DNA of 64,000 nucleotides from Moesziomyces globuligerus. Lineage: Eukaryota > Basidiomycota > Ustilaginomycetes > Ustilaginales > Ustilaginaceae. Location: positions 1-64,000 of the forward strand of contig JARVLF010000018.1 in assembly GCA_030849465.1 (NCBI GenBank), read 5' to 3'. The notes below the pieces were generated by a model. That model ran no database searches. It was not told where the DNA came from and worked only from the letters and a program-made list of their open reading frames with translations. Shown piece by piece: positions 27,832 to 39,097 of the stretch (position 1 is its first letter; each line of letters begins with the position of its first letter). Made by a program: the position numbers and the translations under genes.

Positions 27832-28872
27832 CCCGGCGTTTGCGTTCCTGGTGGTCTCAAGTCGCCGTCCAGCCAGGTCTGCTCCGGCGACGCTGCGTGG
27901 GCACGATGTCGATGCCGTTCTGAATTCGTGTCGCAATCATGATTGACTCGTTTCGTGGATCAAGGCCCGGCGTGCTCCTCATTGCGTTCAGCAGTATGTC
28001 GTCGTGGTAATCTCTGCGCTCGAGGGGGATGAGAATCACAAAATGCCGCACCAAAGCGGATTGGCTAGCGGCGACGATCGTAGCATCCTAGGATCATGGA
28101 GTTAATGTTGACGTGAGCTTCTCTGGATTGTTCAGTGGACTGCAATGCAAGTTTTCGTATGTCGTATGCAGGTCCGAAGCTGAACCAAGGGTTCTTCAAG
28201 GGTTCTCTCCCACTCCCCATCTCCCCGCTGGTCCGCGGGTCTGGCCGTAGTTTGGCGCCACGGGCCCGTGCTAGGCCCGTGCTGAGTTCAGTCACGCGCA
28301 GCGCGCCGCAGGGAAGGGAAAGGAGAAAACGGGCTGGGTTGCCGAGCGCAGCTGCGAGCGCAAGGGTCAACGGGCCAACGCCGGCTTGCGACGGCCAATT
28401 CCGTCCGCCCTACAGGTGACCGTACCGTAACTTGGCGCGCGCGCTCTCTCGGCGGAATCGGGCCTTCGGCTGAAATTCATTTCATCAGGCACACGGTCAA
28501 GTTACAGGGCGAGGCACCCACACCCGTCTCGCGCAACGCACAGTCGATTGGGGCGATTTGGCGGGAAAAAAGCGCATCGGCTCGATCCCCAGAATTCGCA
28601 GTCGACCTTCGAGCGAGAGGGAGAGACAGGCTGCCAAGCCGGGATGCGGCTCTGACTCGGTAGGGCCGTCCAGGAAAGCAGAAATCGACGAGAAGGGTTC
28701 ACCCGCGCGCACAAGCCGAGCTTGCCCTTCGTACCGCTCTCTCACCTTCCTCGTTGCCATCATCGGAAAAGCCGCGTCGCCGTTCCAGTCCACGGTTTGA
28801 AGCGCTCAAGTGCGGTGCTTCTTGCACCCCTCTAGGATCGCTGACGAGATCGCGCAACCCTCGTGCTCGACC
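27832..28872. other. Intergenic region upstream of the Zn2Cys6 gene
   Basis: No gene supported. A direct repeat of GGCCCGTGCT lies near 28263-28282. The rest is presumably promoter and 5' leader of the transcription factor gene. Confidence 0.5.
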
Positions 28873-31800
28873 ATGCAGCCCAAACCCATCGCACCCCACC
28901 CGGGCCCGCCGAGTGCGGCCCAGCCGACCAACTACGGCCCAGCCGATAGCACCAGCGCCTCCAGCTCCGTGTCTCCGCGCGGCCAGTCCCCCTCAGGCAC
29001 GGCCACTCCCGAACGCTCCATGAGCAACGGCCATGCTTCGGCGCACGCATCCGTCGTCAAAGCCGCCGCAGCCGGCGCCAGCTCAGGGCCCAGTCGTCCC
29101 GCCACCGCTGCGCTCGCCGCCAAACTTGCCAGCGCACGTCAGCACGGCACCGTAGCCGATGCTGTGGCCGCTTCGCTCGGCAGCAAGCGCGAGCGCAAGA
29201 GGAAGCGCATCCACTACAGCTGTGCTGAGTGCCATCGCCGAAAGCACAAGTGCGATCGTCAAACTCCATGCCAGCCGTGCATCGATCGCGGACTCGGCGA
29301 CAGCTGTCGCCCCTTTGAGGATGGCGATCAGTTCGGCGACATGCGAGACAGAGTACAGCGTCTCGAGGACATCGTCGAGGGTCTTGCCATCGCCCACGCC
29401 GAGCTTGCCAAGGAGCTCAAAGACTCCAGAGGCCAGATGGCTGCATTCGTCGAGATGGTCTCTAGCGACGAGGAACAAGAGGCCGACGCAGACGACCCCT
29501 CTGCCGTCTCGCGGCCCAAACCCAAGAAGCGCAGACGCATCATCCGCCCCAGCACCGCCCGAGGCATCGAACGCGAGGAGCTCTTCAACTCGGAAGCGCA
29601 GGCCATCGCCGCCTCCAAGGGCGAAGTCATCGACTCCTCCAGTCAGAAAGCCAATTCGGTCCGCTACGATCTCGGCGGCAATCCGCTCGAAGGCGGTCTG
29701 GCTCGCGACGGCGACAGCTGGTTTGGCGCTCTCGCGCTGCCCTCCGTCAGCCGAGGCGTGATCGAGACCGAGATCAACGGAGAGCGTCTCGAGCTCGGCG
29801 CCAACTTCCCTCGCTTCCCGGCCTCGGTCAAGCTCCACCGCCTCATCCACGAGGGTGGCGCTCCCGAAAACATCCTCGCCGACCTCATGAACTCGTTGCC
29901 GTCCAGAGCCGACACCGATCGCCTCCTCGATATCTACTTCCGCGACATCAATCACACCCGACTTCCCATCCACGAAGGAACCTTTCGCCAGTCTTACGAC
30001 GAGCTCATGGACTTCCGCTGGGGCAATGCTAAGGAAGAGCGCGGCGACGACGGCGCTAGGCACGTGCCTTTCTTGGCCTTCCTCTTTGCCATCCTCGCCA
30101 CTGCCATGCGCTCGCTCCCGGAAGCCCTCGGCAGCGAAGCAGAAGCTAAAAAGGGTGCCATCCGTCTATACCATGCATGCCGCCGCACCATCAACATTGC
30201 TTCCACCATTCGCGTCGACCACATCGACCTCGTCCTCGCCCACCTCTTTGCCGCCCGCTTCCTCATCTGCCAGCGACAAAGCGCAGAGAGCTGGTCGCTC
30301 CTCGGTAACGCGATCCGCGCTGCCCAGGCCATCGGTCTTCATCGCGATGGAAGCAAGCTCGGCCTCGACGCGATCACCACCGAGCGAAGACGCCGTCTTT
30401 GGGCCATCATCTTTTATATGGACAAGACCACCAGCATCCTCCTCGGTCGCCCCCAGGCCATCCAAGAATTCCACTGCGACACGCTACCGCCTTCCGATAT
30501 CGATATCGATACCATGCCCCGCTCTGCTCGCCCCTACGTGCCGCGCACTCGCCCGCGTCCCAACACGCCTCCGGGGGTCTTCCTCTTTGTCGCCATCCGT
30601 CACGAGCTCACTCGCCTCACGGGTAAGATCGTCGAGCACTTCCAGAACCTCGCAAGCCCCCGCCGCTACGCTGACGTCGTGGCCCTGGACGAGGAGCTGG
30701 AGAAATTCCGCAAAGAGATTCCCGATATCTACCGAGTCGACAAGGCGCGCGATGGCTCCGGTCCCGACACCAACAAGGAGTACGACAGTGTCTGCCCGTG
30801 GCTTCCCTTACACCGCTACCTACTCAACATCGAGTATCACTACGTGCGCATCGCTCTGCACAGGCCCTACGTCCTTCGCAACTCGGAAAAGTATTCTCAT
30901 TCGCGCAAAGCCGCCTTTGAGAGCGCCAAAGCGGATCGACGAGTGCGTCAGGAATACCGCAAAGACGTCAAGTGGGAGCCCGAGCGTGCCCGAAAGGTGC
31001 ACATGGGCGGACTGTATCGCCTCTTCAACGCCACCATGATGATCGGAATCGCGCTTCTGCTCGAGCCAAATGGATCCGAGGCGCCAGACTTCTTGTCGTA
31101 CCTCGACGAGTTCATCGAGCTGCACAAGCATCGCGAGGGCGAGGCCGATCAGTGTAGCAAGCGTGAAGTCAAGATCATCGAGCTCTTCCGGGCTAAAGCG
31201 CGAGACCCCACCTGGTGCGCCACCTCGGCCACAGGCGCCAGCAAGAGGCTCGCGAGTGCCGACGGATCTGCCAAGGGTAAGAATGGTCAGGCAGAGGACG
31301 CGTCTGCCAAGGGAGCTCGCGGCGGCAAGGATGCGGCCTCAAAGCGAGAATACAGTGACAATACCGGCACGGCTGGCGTAGGCACGGCAGCCTTCAGCTC
31401 GGCCATGCTGCTCGGGAATGGCTCCAAAGGCAACAGCTCGCAGCTGGCACGGGCAGGCTCTGTCAACACTTCCGACAGCATCACTCCGCCACCATTCGCT
31501 GGACTGTTCGGTGGCAGCAGTGGAACGAGCGGCTCCGGTTTGGCGCTCGGCACGGTTTCAACGGGAACGACCAGCGACGCCGCAACCGACCTCGCACAGA
31601 GCATCTTTGATCAGCTGGGTGGTTTCGAGCCCAGTTTCGGGATGCTGAACCCCACACCCAACGACGCACTCAACTTCAACGCGGGTTCTGGGCTTGGCTT
31701 CGGGCCTAGCCACACGTCCAACAGCATGGGTTTCGACTCGGCAGCCGGATTCGACCTCACGAGCTACTTCAACACGCCGCCCCCCGGATCGTCAGGACCA

Positions 31801-32253
31801 TCGCCCAGCGTGACGGCGAACGCAGCGAACTCGTCCGCACCACCGTCGTCCGGTATCGCGCGCAGCAGTGCAAACTCGATCAACATCCCGGCCACGTCAT
31901 CCTCGGAGCACAGTGGGATTCCGAATTTCCAGCCCAGCGCTCATCCGCACCTTCGTGCGCTCAACACTGCCGGCGGATTCAACAGCTTCGGCGTCCCGAC
32001 TTCCAGCGCAGCAGGCAACGGCACCAACGGCAAGGCGGGCGACGTGTCGTCGGTCAACGGCGGCAGTGCAGGCGGCGCGAACGCAATTCCCGGTGATTGG
32101 GGCTTATTGCCATGGGGCGGACTGATCGAGGCCATCGCCCAAAGCTCCCACGGCATGGAGGCGCAGCAGGGACCGTCAGGGGCATCTCACAGCACACCTG
32201 GCTCGCACGCCGACATGAAGACCGAGACACCGGACGGTCACGACAAGCATTGA
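28873..32253 (+). CDS. Zn2Cys6 transcription factor with fungal-specific middle domain
   Basis: 1126 aa from ATG 28873. The binuclear zinc cluster has cysteines at 117, 120, 127, 133, 136 and 145 (CX2CX6CX5CX2CX8C), preceded by a basic stretch. A coiled-coil dimerisation region follows (RVQRLEDIVEGL). A fungal_trans domain spans about 320-700 (LLDIYFRDINHTRLPIHEGTF, SWSLLGNAIRAAQAIGLHRDG, ERRRRLWAIIFYMDK). The last 330 residues are Gly/Ser/Asn-rich, likely an activation region. Target genes cannot be inferred from sequence. Convergent with the NAPE-PLD-like gene, 155 bp apart. Confidence 0.93.
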   Translation: MQPKPIAPHPGPPSAAQPTNYGPADSTSASSSVSPRGQSPSGTATPERSMSNGHASAHASVVKAAAAGASSGPSRPATAALAAKLASARQHGTVADAVAASLGSKRERKRKRIHYSCAECHRRKHKCDRQTPCQPCIDRGLGDSCRPFEDGDQFGDMRDRVQRLEDIVEGLAIAHAELAKELKDSRGQMAAFVEMVSSDEEQEADADDPSAVSRPKPKKRRRIIRPSTARGIEREELFNSEAQAIAASKGEVIDSSSQKANSVRYDLGGNPLEGGLARDGDSWFGALALPSVSRGVIETEINGERLELGANFPRFPASVKLHRLIHEGGAPENILADLMNSLPSRADTDRLLDIYFRDINHTRLPIHEGTFRQSYDELMDFRWGNAKEERGDDGARHVPFLAFLFAILATAMRSLPEALGSEAEAKKGAIRLYHACRRTINIASTIRVDHIDLVLAHLFAARFLICQRQSAESWSLLGNAIRAAQAIGLHRDGSKLGLDAITTERRRRLWAIIFYMDKTTSILLGRPQAIQEFHCDTLPPSDIDIDTMPRSARPYVPRTRPRPNTPPGVFLFVAIRHELTRLTGKIVEHFQNLASPRRYADVVALDEELEKFRKEIPDIYRVDKARDGSGPDTNKEYDSVCPWLPLHRYLLNIEYHYVRIALHRPYVLRNSEKYSHSRKAAFESAKADRRVRQEYRKDVKWEPERARKVHMGGLYRLFNATMMIGIALLLEPNGSEAPDFLSYLDEFIELHKHREGEADQCSKREVKIIELFRAKARDPTWCATSATGASKRLASADGSAKGKNGQAEDASAKGARGGKDAASKREYSDNTGTAGVGTAAFSSAMLLGNGSKGNSSQLARAGSVNTSDSITPPPFAGLFGGSSGTSGSGLALGTVSTGTTSDAATDLAQSIFDQLGGFEPSFGMLNPTPNDALNFNAGSGLGFGPSHTSNSMGFDSAAGFDLTSYFNTPPPGSSGPSPSVTANAANSSAPPSSGIARSSANSINIPATSSSEHSGIPNFQPSAHPHLRALNTAGGFNSFGVPTSSAAGNGTNGKAGDVSSVNGGSAGGANAIPGDWGLLPWGGLIEAIAQSSHGMEAQQGPSGASHSTPGSHADMKTETPDGHDKH

Positions 32254-32408
32254 GGCGTTCGTTTCCAATTTGGTTCCGACAAAACACAAGCATAACTTAC
32301 TCGCATGTACGTGGTATCAAAAAGGGAGACTTGACTTTCGTTCCTTCCGCGAGCGATTCCTGGCGATCCGTACGAGCTTGTGTGGGCTGATGAGGCGAAG
32401 AGGCGCCC

Positions 32409-34346
32409 TTACAAGGTGAGGCTGTCACCGTGGTGCAAGGCCACAAAGGTTTTCCTGCCCGCGCCCGTCTTTGTCGGATGAGAGGCTTGGGAGGGTGGAT
32501 AGCCTCGTGCAAAGTCGATCCCGTGCTGATGGCACGCCCACTTGAGTTGACCGAGAGTCTTGAGCACCTCTTCGGGCCCCGAGATGAAGGTTCCCCAGTG
32601 GATCGCCATGCACACCGCATCTTTTGGCCCGGTTGGGCGGGTGCCGCTCGGAACGACGGCCGGAGTCATCTTGTCAAAGATGCCCACCGCATCCCAGGGC
32701 GGCATGTGGTTGGCTGCCGTGAGTCCAGACGAGAGCCTGGGAAAGGGCGAGATCGAGTCCGGCAGCGGAACATAAGAGCGCAAGAACGAGATCGTGGCAC
32801 CGACCGAGATTGGTAGCATAAGAAAGTCGGGCGCGCCGAGACGGGTCACGATCTCTTCAAATGCAGGACAAGCAGGATACTCGTCATCGTCACTGGGCAC
32901 TTGCAGACGCATGCCGCCGCGATAGCTCGGTGCTTGGACACGCTCTGCCAGTGTGGAGGCGCCCTCGCTGACCTCGGATGTGGGAGTAGCGAGCGGCAGG
33001 TCCTCTTCGTCCGGGCGGGGCGGAGCCGGTGGAAACGCGCGGCCATGGAACTGGCAGCCCGTATCGCCACCAAAGAAGGCTCTCGTCGGTGCTGATTCGC
33101 CAGGGCCACCAGGATGTTCGACGAACCAAGACGACCACAGGGCACAGTTGGCATCTACACCGTAGCGGCCCGAGCCGTGCTGGGCAGGCGTACATACGAC
33201 TCGCAGCTGCTTGCTCGACGCTCCAGATGCGCCTAGCTGGGACAGGAGCAGCTCGTCCCACCAGTCAAGCTCGGTGACCCGCTCTGGTGGGATGGAAAGG
33301 TTGGATGTGACAGCAGCCGCAGTGACTGACGAAGGAGCCAGCGACCAAGAAGACGTGGAAGTGGCTGAGGCAGCGTCTGCCTCTGCCTCTTCGAAAGTGT
33401 TGGCGCCGACGAACCAATCTTTGTTGCCGAGGGGTACGACGAAGCGGATGCGTTCTTTGTTGGCGGTCCAGAGCTCTTTAATAGTGTCGTAGTCTAGATG
33501 GTCGTAATGGTTGTGGGAGATGATGACGACGTCAATGGGAGGCAGATCAGAGATGGGACAAGGAGCCGCGTATGAGCGGATTGGACCCGCAAATTGCGTG
33601 GGAGAGCATCGCTGCGAGAAGATTGGATCAAAGAGAATACGGATGGGCCTTTGCTTTGGCTCGAGCGGAGGAAGCTGGAGAAGGACGCCAGCGTGCCCGA
33701 GCCAGGTGGCCTTGAGCTTGCCGCTCGCCTCGTCAAAGTCGAACGATGGCTCATGTACCGAGAGGAGCTCTTTTGAGGCGATCTTGATCCTTTCTTGTCG
33801 GGTATACTGGGTGGCCGGAATGGTGCGCGATCTGAGGGGAACGGGTGATGGCTGCCTGTTGCCAGCTGGATCGGGAGAACTGGGACGGCTGTCTCGGTAA
33901 GGAGCGTTGGCTTCGACATCTTGCGGGTCCGAGGCAGAGGTGCGGGGCACATCGGCATCCTGAAGAGCATAATCGATAGCTGGATCTTGATCCTCCCCCC
34001 ACTCTAGGCCTTGCCACACTTCTGCTAATGAAGGTTTGTGCCAACTTGGCCACGGGTTGCGGAAACCGATGCGGACGACCTTTGCGGGATCTAGGAGGGC
34101 GATGGAGTTCGGCAGGCAGGTGACGGCGGAGGAATAGGTATCATCCTGTATCTGAGCCGACTGGGTAGACTCTGTGTCTGCCTGTGTTGCAGGTGCGGCA
34201 GGTTGCGGATCCCAGTGAGGAAGGTAGGACGAGAAGGTGGTGCCTGGGGCGGGGGCGAGCACGTGATGGCTGGGAGGCAAACCATCCTTGGGGACGTGCA
34301 ACTTGAGGTTGGTCACCAAAGGCGCATCCGGCGACACTGCGTCCAT
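32409..34346 (-). CDS. NAPE-PLD-like metallo-beta-lactamase-fold phospholipase
   Basis: 645 aa from ATG 34346; the open frame reaches back to GTG 34466 but that is not an ATG. The metallo-beta-lactamase core includes TWLGHAGVLL, the metal motif SHNHYDHLD, FFGGDTGC and a C-terminal AIHWGTF. This order matches N-acyl-phosphatidylethanolamine phospholipase D, whose yeast counterpart is Fmp30. Disordered inserts around the core make it longer than the human enzyme. It likely hydrolyses N-acyl-PE at membranes. Divergent with the UXS gene, sharing 444 bp. Confidence 0.88.
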   Translation of the reverse strand: MDAVSPDAPLVTNLKLHVPKDGLPPSHHVLAPAPGTTFSSYLPHWDPQPAAPATQADTESTQSAQIQDDTYSSAVTCLPNSIALLDPAKVVRIGFRNPWPSWHKPSLAEVWQGLEWGEDQDPAIDYALQDADVPRTSASDPQDVEANAPYRDSRPSSPDPAGNRQPSPVPLRSRTIPATQYTRQERIKIASKELLSVHEPSFDFDEASGKLKATWLGHAGVLLQLPPLEPKQRPIRILFDPIFSQRCSPTQFAGPIRSYAAPCPISDLPPIDVVIISHNHYDHLDYDTIKELWTANKERIRFVVPLGNKDWFVGANTFEEAEADAASATSTSSWSLAPSSVTAAAVTSNLSIPPERVTELDWWDELLLSQLGASGASSKQLRVVCTPAQHGSGRYGVDANCALWSSWFVEHPGGPGESAPTRAFFGGDTGCQFHGRAFPPAPPRPDEEDLPLATPTSEVSEGASTLAERVQAPSYRGGMRLQVPSDDDEYPACPAFEEIVTRLGAPDFLMLPISVGATISFLRSYVPLPDSISPFPRLSSGLTAANHMPPWDAVGIFDKMTPAVVPSGTRPTGPKDAVCMAIHWGTFISGPEEVLKTLGQLKWACHQHGIDFARGYPPSQASHPTKTGAGRKTFVALHHGDSLTL

Positions 34347-34790
34347 CTTTGGCACACGAATGACAAGCCGAGCCTCCGGCAGGCTCCGAGATATGACTTG
34401 GATGGTGGTCCACAGTTGCCCTGTGATGCAGCTGCAGCGAGCAAGTCGCCGTTCACGGGCCCGCACGGCTCGAGCTGTGGAGAAGGGTGGAGGTTCCGGC
34501 TAGCGACTGCACGCGTGCAGTTTCGACGCATTGTGCTGCCTCGGAAATTTGGCCTTGGCACGGCCAAGCCGAAGGCAGGATTTCCGTGACCCGATTTCGT
34601 CGCATTTGCTACTTAGATTTTCACGGACCACGCGTTTTTGGAAGGCCTGATCTGCAAAGACGCTTCGCTGCAGCAGCAGCGTTGACGTGGGGGATCCCTT
34701 GTCGTGACAGCACGTTGGCTATCACTGGCCGTCGTCCAGATACCACCACCTACGCGGTGACTATTGCATCACGAGCATGCGGTGGCGCCC
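34347..34790. promoter_or_regulatory. Shared divergent promoter region (NAPE-PLD-like / UXS)
   Basis: Separates two ATGs on opposite strands. No defined motif array or repeat was seen. Confidence 0.5.
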
Positions 34791-36641
34791 ATGAGCAGTG
34801 GCATGGATCATCCGACACAGGTTGGCGACATTGCCAATCATCACTCGGCGCCGCCCGACCACCATGTTCCGCTCGATCATCTGCGCTCTCTGTACTACCG
34901 TCCAGCCTTGGGATCAGGCATTCTGGTGCCCTCTTCCGAGTTGCCACTCGACCCATCAAATCGCCTCTCGCAACGTCCAGGCGAAGGTCAGGATGGGCTT
35001 CGGAACGCTCCGATGAGCAATCCCTCATCTTGGCCAAACCACGCTCGCACCGACAGCAATGCAAGCAGAAATGCAAGATCGGCCGCCTCGTCCTTCTGGA
35101 GTCCAAACGTCGCCAACTCGCATCCCGGCTCCCACGCTAGCATTCTGGCTCAAGCTCAAGCGCAGTCCACTGCGGCCTCGACGGCCTCGACGGCCTCGCC
35201 GGCCTCGCCCGCGCTCTCTCAGCTCACTCTCAAAGAGGCCCAGGGCACCGTCGGCTCTTCCGCTTCTCTCATGTCCTCGGCAGCGCAGCCACGGCAGCTC
35301 AGCTACATACACGCCGCTCCTGGATCCACGGTCTCGTCCTTTGGCCTTGGGATCGGCCAGCACGGTCTGCTCGGCCCCCCCTCCTCGTCGTATGGCTACC
35401 TCCCCACGCGTGTGCTTCCCGTCGAGCAGAAAAAGAGGATCCTCATCACGGGCGGCGCGGGCTTTGTCGGGTCGCACCTCGTCGACCGTCTCATGCTGAT
35501 GGGCCACGAGGTGCTCGTCATCGACAACTTCTACACTGGCCAGAAGACCAACGTCTCCCAGTGGGTCGGCCATCCAAACTTCGAACTCATCCGTCACGAC
35601 GTCGTCGAGTCCCTCGTCATCGAGGTCGACCAGATCTATCATCTCGCCTGCCCCGCCAGCCCCATCTCGTATCAGGCCAACCAGATCAAAACCATCAAGA
35701 CCAACTTCCTCGGCACCCTCAATGCGCTCGGTCTCGCCAAGCGTACCAAGGCGCGCTTCCTCCTCGCAAGCACCTCCGAGGTCTACGGCGATCCGGATGT
35801 TCATCCGCAGCCCGAGACGTACAACGGCAACGTGAACCCGGTTGGTCCACGCGCCTGCTACGATGAGGGCAAACGGGTTGCAGAGACACTCACTTATGGC
35901 TACTACTACCAGGATGGCGTAGATGTCAGAGTAGCCCGCATATTCAACACGTACGGTCCGCGCATGCATCCGCAGGACGGCAGGGTCGTCAGCAACCTCA
36001 TTCTCCAGGCGCTTCGAGGAGAGCCACTCACCGTCTTCGGAGACGGCTCGCAGACGCGAAGCTTCATGTTCATTCACGACCTCATCGATGGCTTGATAGC
36101 TCTCATGAATGTCGAGCCGATGCCTGCCGACGATGCGCCCCTTCAGACGCATAATTCGAATCCGTCACCTCCTCAGCTCTCTTCGGCCGCAGATATCTTG
36201 ACGGAAGCGCCTGACACCGTCATATCTTCTCTTTCGGCCGCCAACACCCCTGCGCCCACAGAGGCCGCTGTGAGCACTTCGAATGGCTACTTTGACGCGG
36301 CGCAAGCACACCGCTGCGATGTGCACACGCCCGTCAACCTGGGCAACCCGGCCGAGTTCACAATCATGGAGCTCGTCCACCTCGTCGACAAGTGCGTTCG
36401 CAAGGTCAAGGCGCAAGATACGCATTCTTCGGTTCTGGTCCCGCCCCCGGCATCGCAAGCAAACGAAGAGAAATCTGAGATCCACTTCTTCGCCATGCCC
36501 AAGGATGATCCAAAGCAGCGCAAGCCCGACATTGCACGCGCGACCAGCCTCCTCGATTGGTTCCCTCGCTGGAAACTCCAAGATGGCCTCGAAGAGATGA
36601 CGAGATGGTACTGGGAGCGCATCAAGGAAGGTTCCCTCTGA
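34791..36641 (+). CDS. UXS1: UDP-glucuronate decarboxylase (UDP-xylose synthase)
   Basis: 616 aa from ATG 34791; the frame opens earlier at TTG 34764, and ATG 34803 is an alternative. The extended SDR fold begins at about 216 with the NAD motif GGAGFVG (221-227). Hallmarks are [20 protein letters not shown], the active-site [17 protein letters not shown] and [13 protein letters not shown]. It converts UDP-glucuronate to UDP-xylose. Unusual features are a ~200-residue disordered N-terminus and a ~70-residue Ser/Pro/Ala-rich insertion (36109-36315) between the LIALMN helix and [12 protein letters not shown] short second insertion precedes the C-terminal [10 protein letters not shown]. No transmembrane segment is evident. 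Confidence 0.95.
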   Translation: MSSGMDHPTQVGDIANHHSAPPDHHVPLDHLRSLYYRPALGSGILVPSSELPLDPSNRLSQRPGEGQDGLRNAPMSNPSSWPNHARTDSNASRNARSAASSFWSPNVANSHPGSHASILAQAQAQSTAASTASTASPASPALSQLTLKEAQGTVGSSASLMSSAAQPRQLSYIHAAPGSTVSSFGLGIGQHGLLGPPSSSYGYLPTRVLPVEQKKRILITGGAGFVGSHLVDRLMLMGHEVLVIDNFYTGQKTNVSQWVGHPNFELIRHDVVESLVIEVDQIYHLACPASPISYQANQIKTIKTNFLGTLNALGLAKRTKARFLLASTSEVYGDPDVHPQPETYNGNVNPVGPRACYDEGKRVAETLTYGYYYQDGVDVRVARIFNTYGPRMHPQDGRVVSNLILQALRGEPLTVFGDGSQTRSFMFIHDLIDGLIALMNVEPMPADDAPLQTHNSNPSPPQLSSAADILTEAPDTVISSLSAANTPAPTEAAVSTSNGYFDAAQAHRCDVHTPVNLGNPAEFTIMELVHLVDKCVRKVKAQDTHSSVLVPPPASQANEEKSEIHFFAMPKDDPKQRKPDIARATSLLDWFPRWKLQDGLEEMTRWYWERIKEGSL

Positions 36642-36771
36642 TCTTGCAGGCATGCCGACATCATTGATACACATGCAACTTCATCATCACCGTCAGGTCT
36701 CGCCTACTCAAAGCCTCTTCCCAGTCCCGTGTGCGATGAGCTTTGATTATGATATGAGCTGTGTTACAAGA

Positions 36772-38598
36772 TCAGTAGCCCGTGGGGCCCTGGATATCGT
36801 AGCGCTTTCCACGGACGGCCCAGATGCCCCAGTTGGCCTTGACTGCAACGCGCGGGTCGAAGTCGGCGACGGCCCACTGCTGCGAGGCGAACACATTTTC
36901 GCCCGGCGTGACCAGCCAGTCGAACTCGCCGCGGACGCCGTCGACGCTCTCGAACGCAAGCACGTCGCGTTCCACATCGGCGGGCGAGAAGCCCGTGGCG
37001 ACGAGTGCACAGCGCGTCGACAGGATCTGGCCAATCGCACGTGCCCACTCGCGCTGAGCCTGCACCACCGGCGCTGCAGTCAACGCTGTAAACGTGTGTC
37101 CATCCGCCGAAGCAAGCACGGGCGCAGGCTCTTCGGATGGCACATCGCCGCCTTCGGGCGACGATGTTGCATCCACCGTGTACGCCGCCCGACTTGGCGA
37201 AGCCTGTGCGGATGCAGAACCAGCTGCCGAGACCGCGCCAGCTACGCCGGTCTGCTGTTGCTGCTCGGCAATCTGCGCCTTGGCGAGATCCACGGCGTCG
37301 TCAGCTGCCTTCTGCGCCGAAGCCTCGGTGGATTCAGCGCCCTCAGCACCCGCGGCGTGATAAGTACTCTTGGCACGTGCAAAGTGCGCCTCGTGGTCGC
37401 GCTCGTCCTGACGCGCCTGGTCGGCCTCCTCGACGGCGATCTGCGAGGGGAATCCGAAGCCGGGGCTGAAGGCGAAGAAGACATCGGTGTAGGCATCGAA
37501 GGGTTCGAGCTGAGCATGGACGTCTTCGTACTTTGACTGGATGGTGGTGATCGTCAGGCCTTCAGATACGACGACCGTCCGAGAGGGAACGCCGTAGTTG
37601 GAGCTGCGGACGCGGCCCTTGTGCATCGAAATTCCTCCGGAACCGGGGCCGGCGCGTTCCTGTAGCTGGACCTGCTTGTCTGACGGGATATGCGCCTCGG
37701 GTCCGATTAGGAAGAGGTGGAAGGGAACGCCGGGGAACATGTAGGTGAGCTGGTCCCAGACTGCCGGAGGCAGGGTGGACTCTGCGCGTGCGCCGACGAC
37801 AAAGATGCGCATCTTGTCGAGCGATGGCTTGTCGCCCGCCTTGGGATGGAGGGTCTGACGAAGTGCAATCATGCTTCGAAGGCCCTCGTGGGTGAGTCTG
37901 CGAGATTTTTTGGTGTAGGGGCTGTTCTCGTGGATCACGGCGCCCATGGTGGTGGGGAAGGTGAGGAGCTTGCTGACGTGGCGACGGCTGCGGTCGGATT
38001 CTATTGAGTTGAAGTTGCGCGTATAGAAGAAGACGTCCCAATTGGACATGTTGATGGTCTCCTCGAAGCCTTGCGGACCGGGCAGCTTGAACTCGGTCAT
38101 CTCACGTCCGCTGCGCAGATCGTGCTCGTCCTCGTTGGCTTCTCGCAGGCGCGCGACGTACTTGCCATGCTCTGTGTCCTCGGCCCACTCCTTCCCGCTG
38201 TAATGCGTAGGCCAGCCGCAATCGGGACATTCAAAGTTGACGAGTCGCCTGACCTTGTATTTTGACATGCTGACGGGGCAGGGAGCGAGCGAGCGGATCC
38301 TCTCGCCGCGCGCGCGGATCGAAGGGACGGGCGACTTGGAGAACGGGTGGAAGAGATCATCCTGAGAGAGCAAGGGCTTCTTGGCGGCACGCGGCGGAAG
38401 CGCAAAGGGGTCGTTCTTCTTGCTCTTCTTTCCGCCGAAGAGGGAGAAGCCAAAGAGACCTCGACGTTGGCCGAGATGGGCGGGCGGAGATGCGATCTGG
38501 CTCGACAGGGCGGCGCGCGAGGCGACGTGCAGGCTTGGTGCGGTGAGGGGCCGACTGGGCGCCGTACGAAGGGCGGCGTGTGACAGCGACGCTCTCAT
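36772..38598 (-). CDS. MSS51: MSS51-like mitochondrial COX1 translation activator
   Basis: 608 aa from ATG 38598 (MRASLSHAALRTAPSR...), a basic presequence. Residues about 95-145 hold a CPV motif (APCPVSMSK) of the kind described as a heme-regulatory motif in yeast Mss51, then the Mss51 zinc finger (FECPDCGWPTHYSGKEWAED). The body has SNWDVFFYTRNF and GVPFHLFLIGPEAH. Yeast Mss51 couples COX1 mRNA translation to complex IV assembly. An alanine-rich insert of about 100 residues (about 440-540) lies within the C-terminal half. The open frame extends upstream but the ATG at 38598 gives a sensible targeting sequence. Convergent with UXS1, 130 bp apart. Confidence 0.93.
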   Translation of the reverse strand: MRASLSHAALRTAPSRPLTAPSLHVASRAALSSQIASPPAHLGQRRGLFGFSLFGGKKSKKNDPFALPPRAAKKPLLSQDDLFHPFSKSPVPSIRARGERIRSLAPCPVSMSKYKVRRLVNFECPDCGWPTHYSGKEWAEDTEHGKYVARLREANEDEHDLRSGREMTEFKLPGPQGFEETINMSNWDVFFYTRNFNSIESDRSRRHVSKLLTFPTTMGAVIHENSPYTKKSRRLTHEGLRSMIALRQTLHPKAGDKPSLDKMRIFVVGARAESTLPPAVWDQLTYMFPGVPFHLFLIGPEAHIPSDKQVQLQERAGPGSGGISMHKGRVRSSNYGVPSRTVVVSEGLTITTIQSKYEDVHAQLEPFDAYTDVFFAFSPGFGFPSQIAVEEADQARQDERDHEAHFARAKSTYHAAGAEGAESTEASAQKAADDAVDLAKAQIAEQQQQTGVAGAVSAAGSASAQASPSRAAYTVDATSSPEGGDVPSEEPAPVLASADGHTFTALTAAPVVQAQREWARAIGQILSTRCALVATGFSPADVERDVLAFESVDGVRGEFDWLVTPGENVFASQQWAVADFDPRVAVKANWGIWAVRGKRYDIQGPTGY

Positions 38599-39097
38599 GG
38601 TGGCAGATGGCACGCAGAGCAGGAGGATCGCTTGCGTCGATGGTGGTCGTGGTCGCAGTGAGAGCAAGCGAGCAGGCCAAGCACGGACAAGATGTTCGCA
38701 GGGCGCTGGGTAACCGAAAAAGGCGAGGTGGAGAAATTGGCAACAGCTTATTCCTCCGCCAGAGATCCAAGGCAAGCCTGCGAGGATTTTCGGATCACCT
38801 CAGCTTCTTGAGCCTGTAGCGGCGCGATCGAAATCGAGTCCAAGTTGGAAGGTCCCGATGCGCCAAGGCATCGGCGCTCAACCCTTGGCGTGTTGTGCCT
38901 GGCTGGGGCTTCGAGGGCGAACGGGCCAGCGGATGGCGTGGAGGTCGCCTATCGCAGACACTCGTTCCCGCCTTGCCTTTGTCCTGCATTCCCTTCGCGC
39001 CCGTCTGACGCCTTCGCCCGAAGTTTACTTCTCTCCGCTCTCCTTGCGCTTCCTCGAGTGTCCAAGCCCGCCTCGTGCGTAGGGCGGCGCCGTAGAG
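38599..39097. promoter_or_regulatory. Shared divergent promoter region (MSS51 / VPS23)
   Basis: 499 bp between two ATGs on opposite strands. No repeat or motif array seen. Confidence 0.5.

Noticed and set aside
26824..27936. 370-codon minus-strand frame
   Set aside because: Antisense to the DUF4188 gene, which has family motifs on the plus strand.
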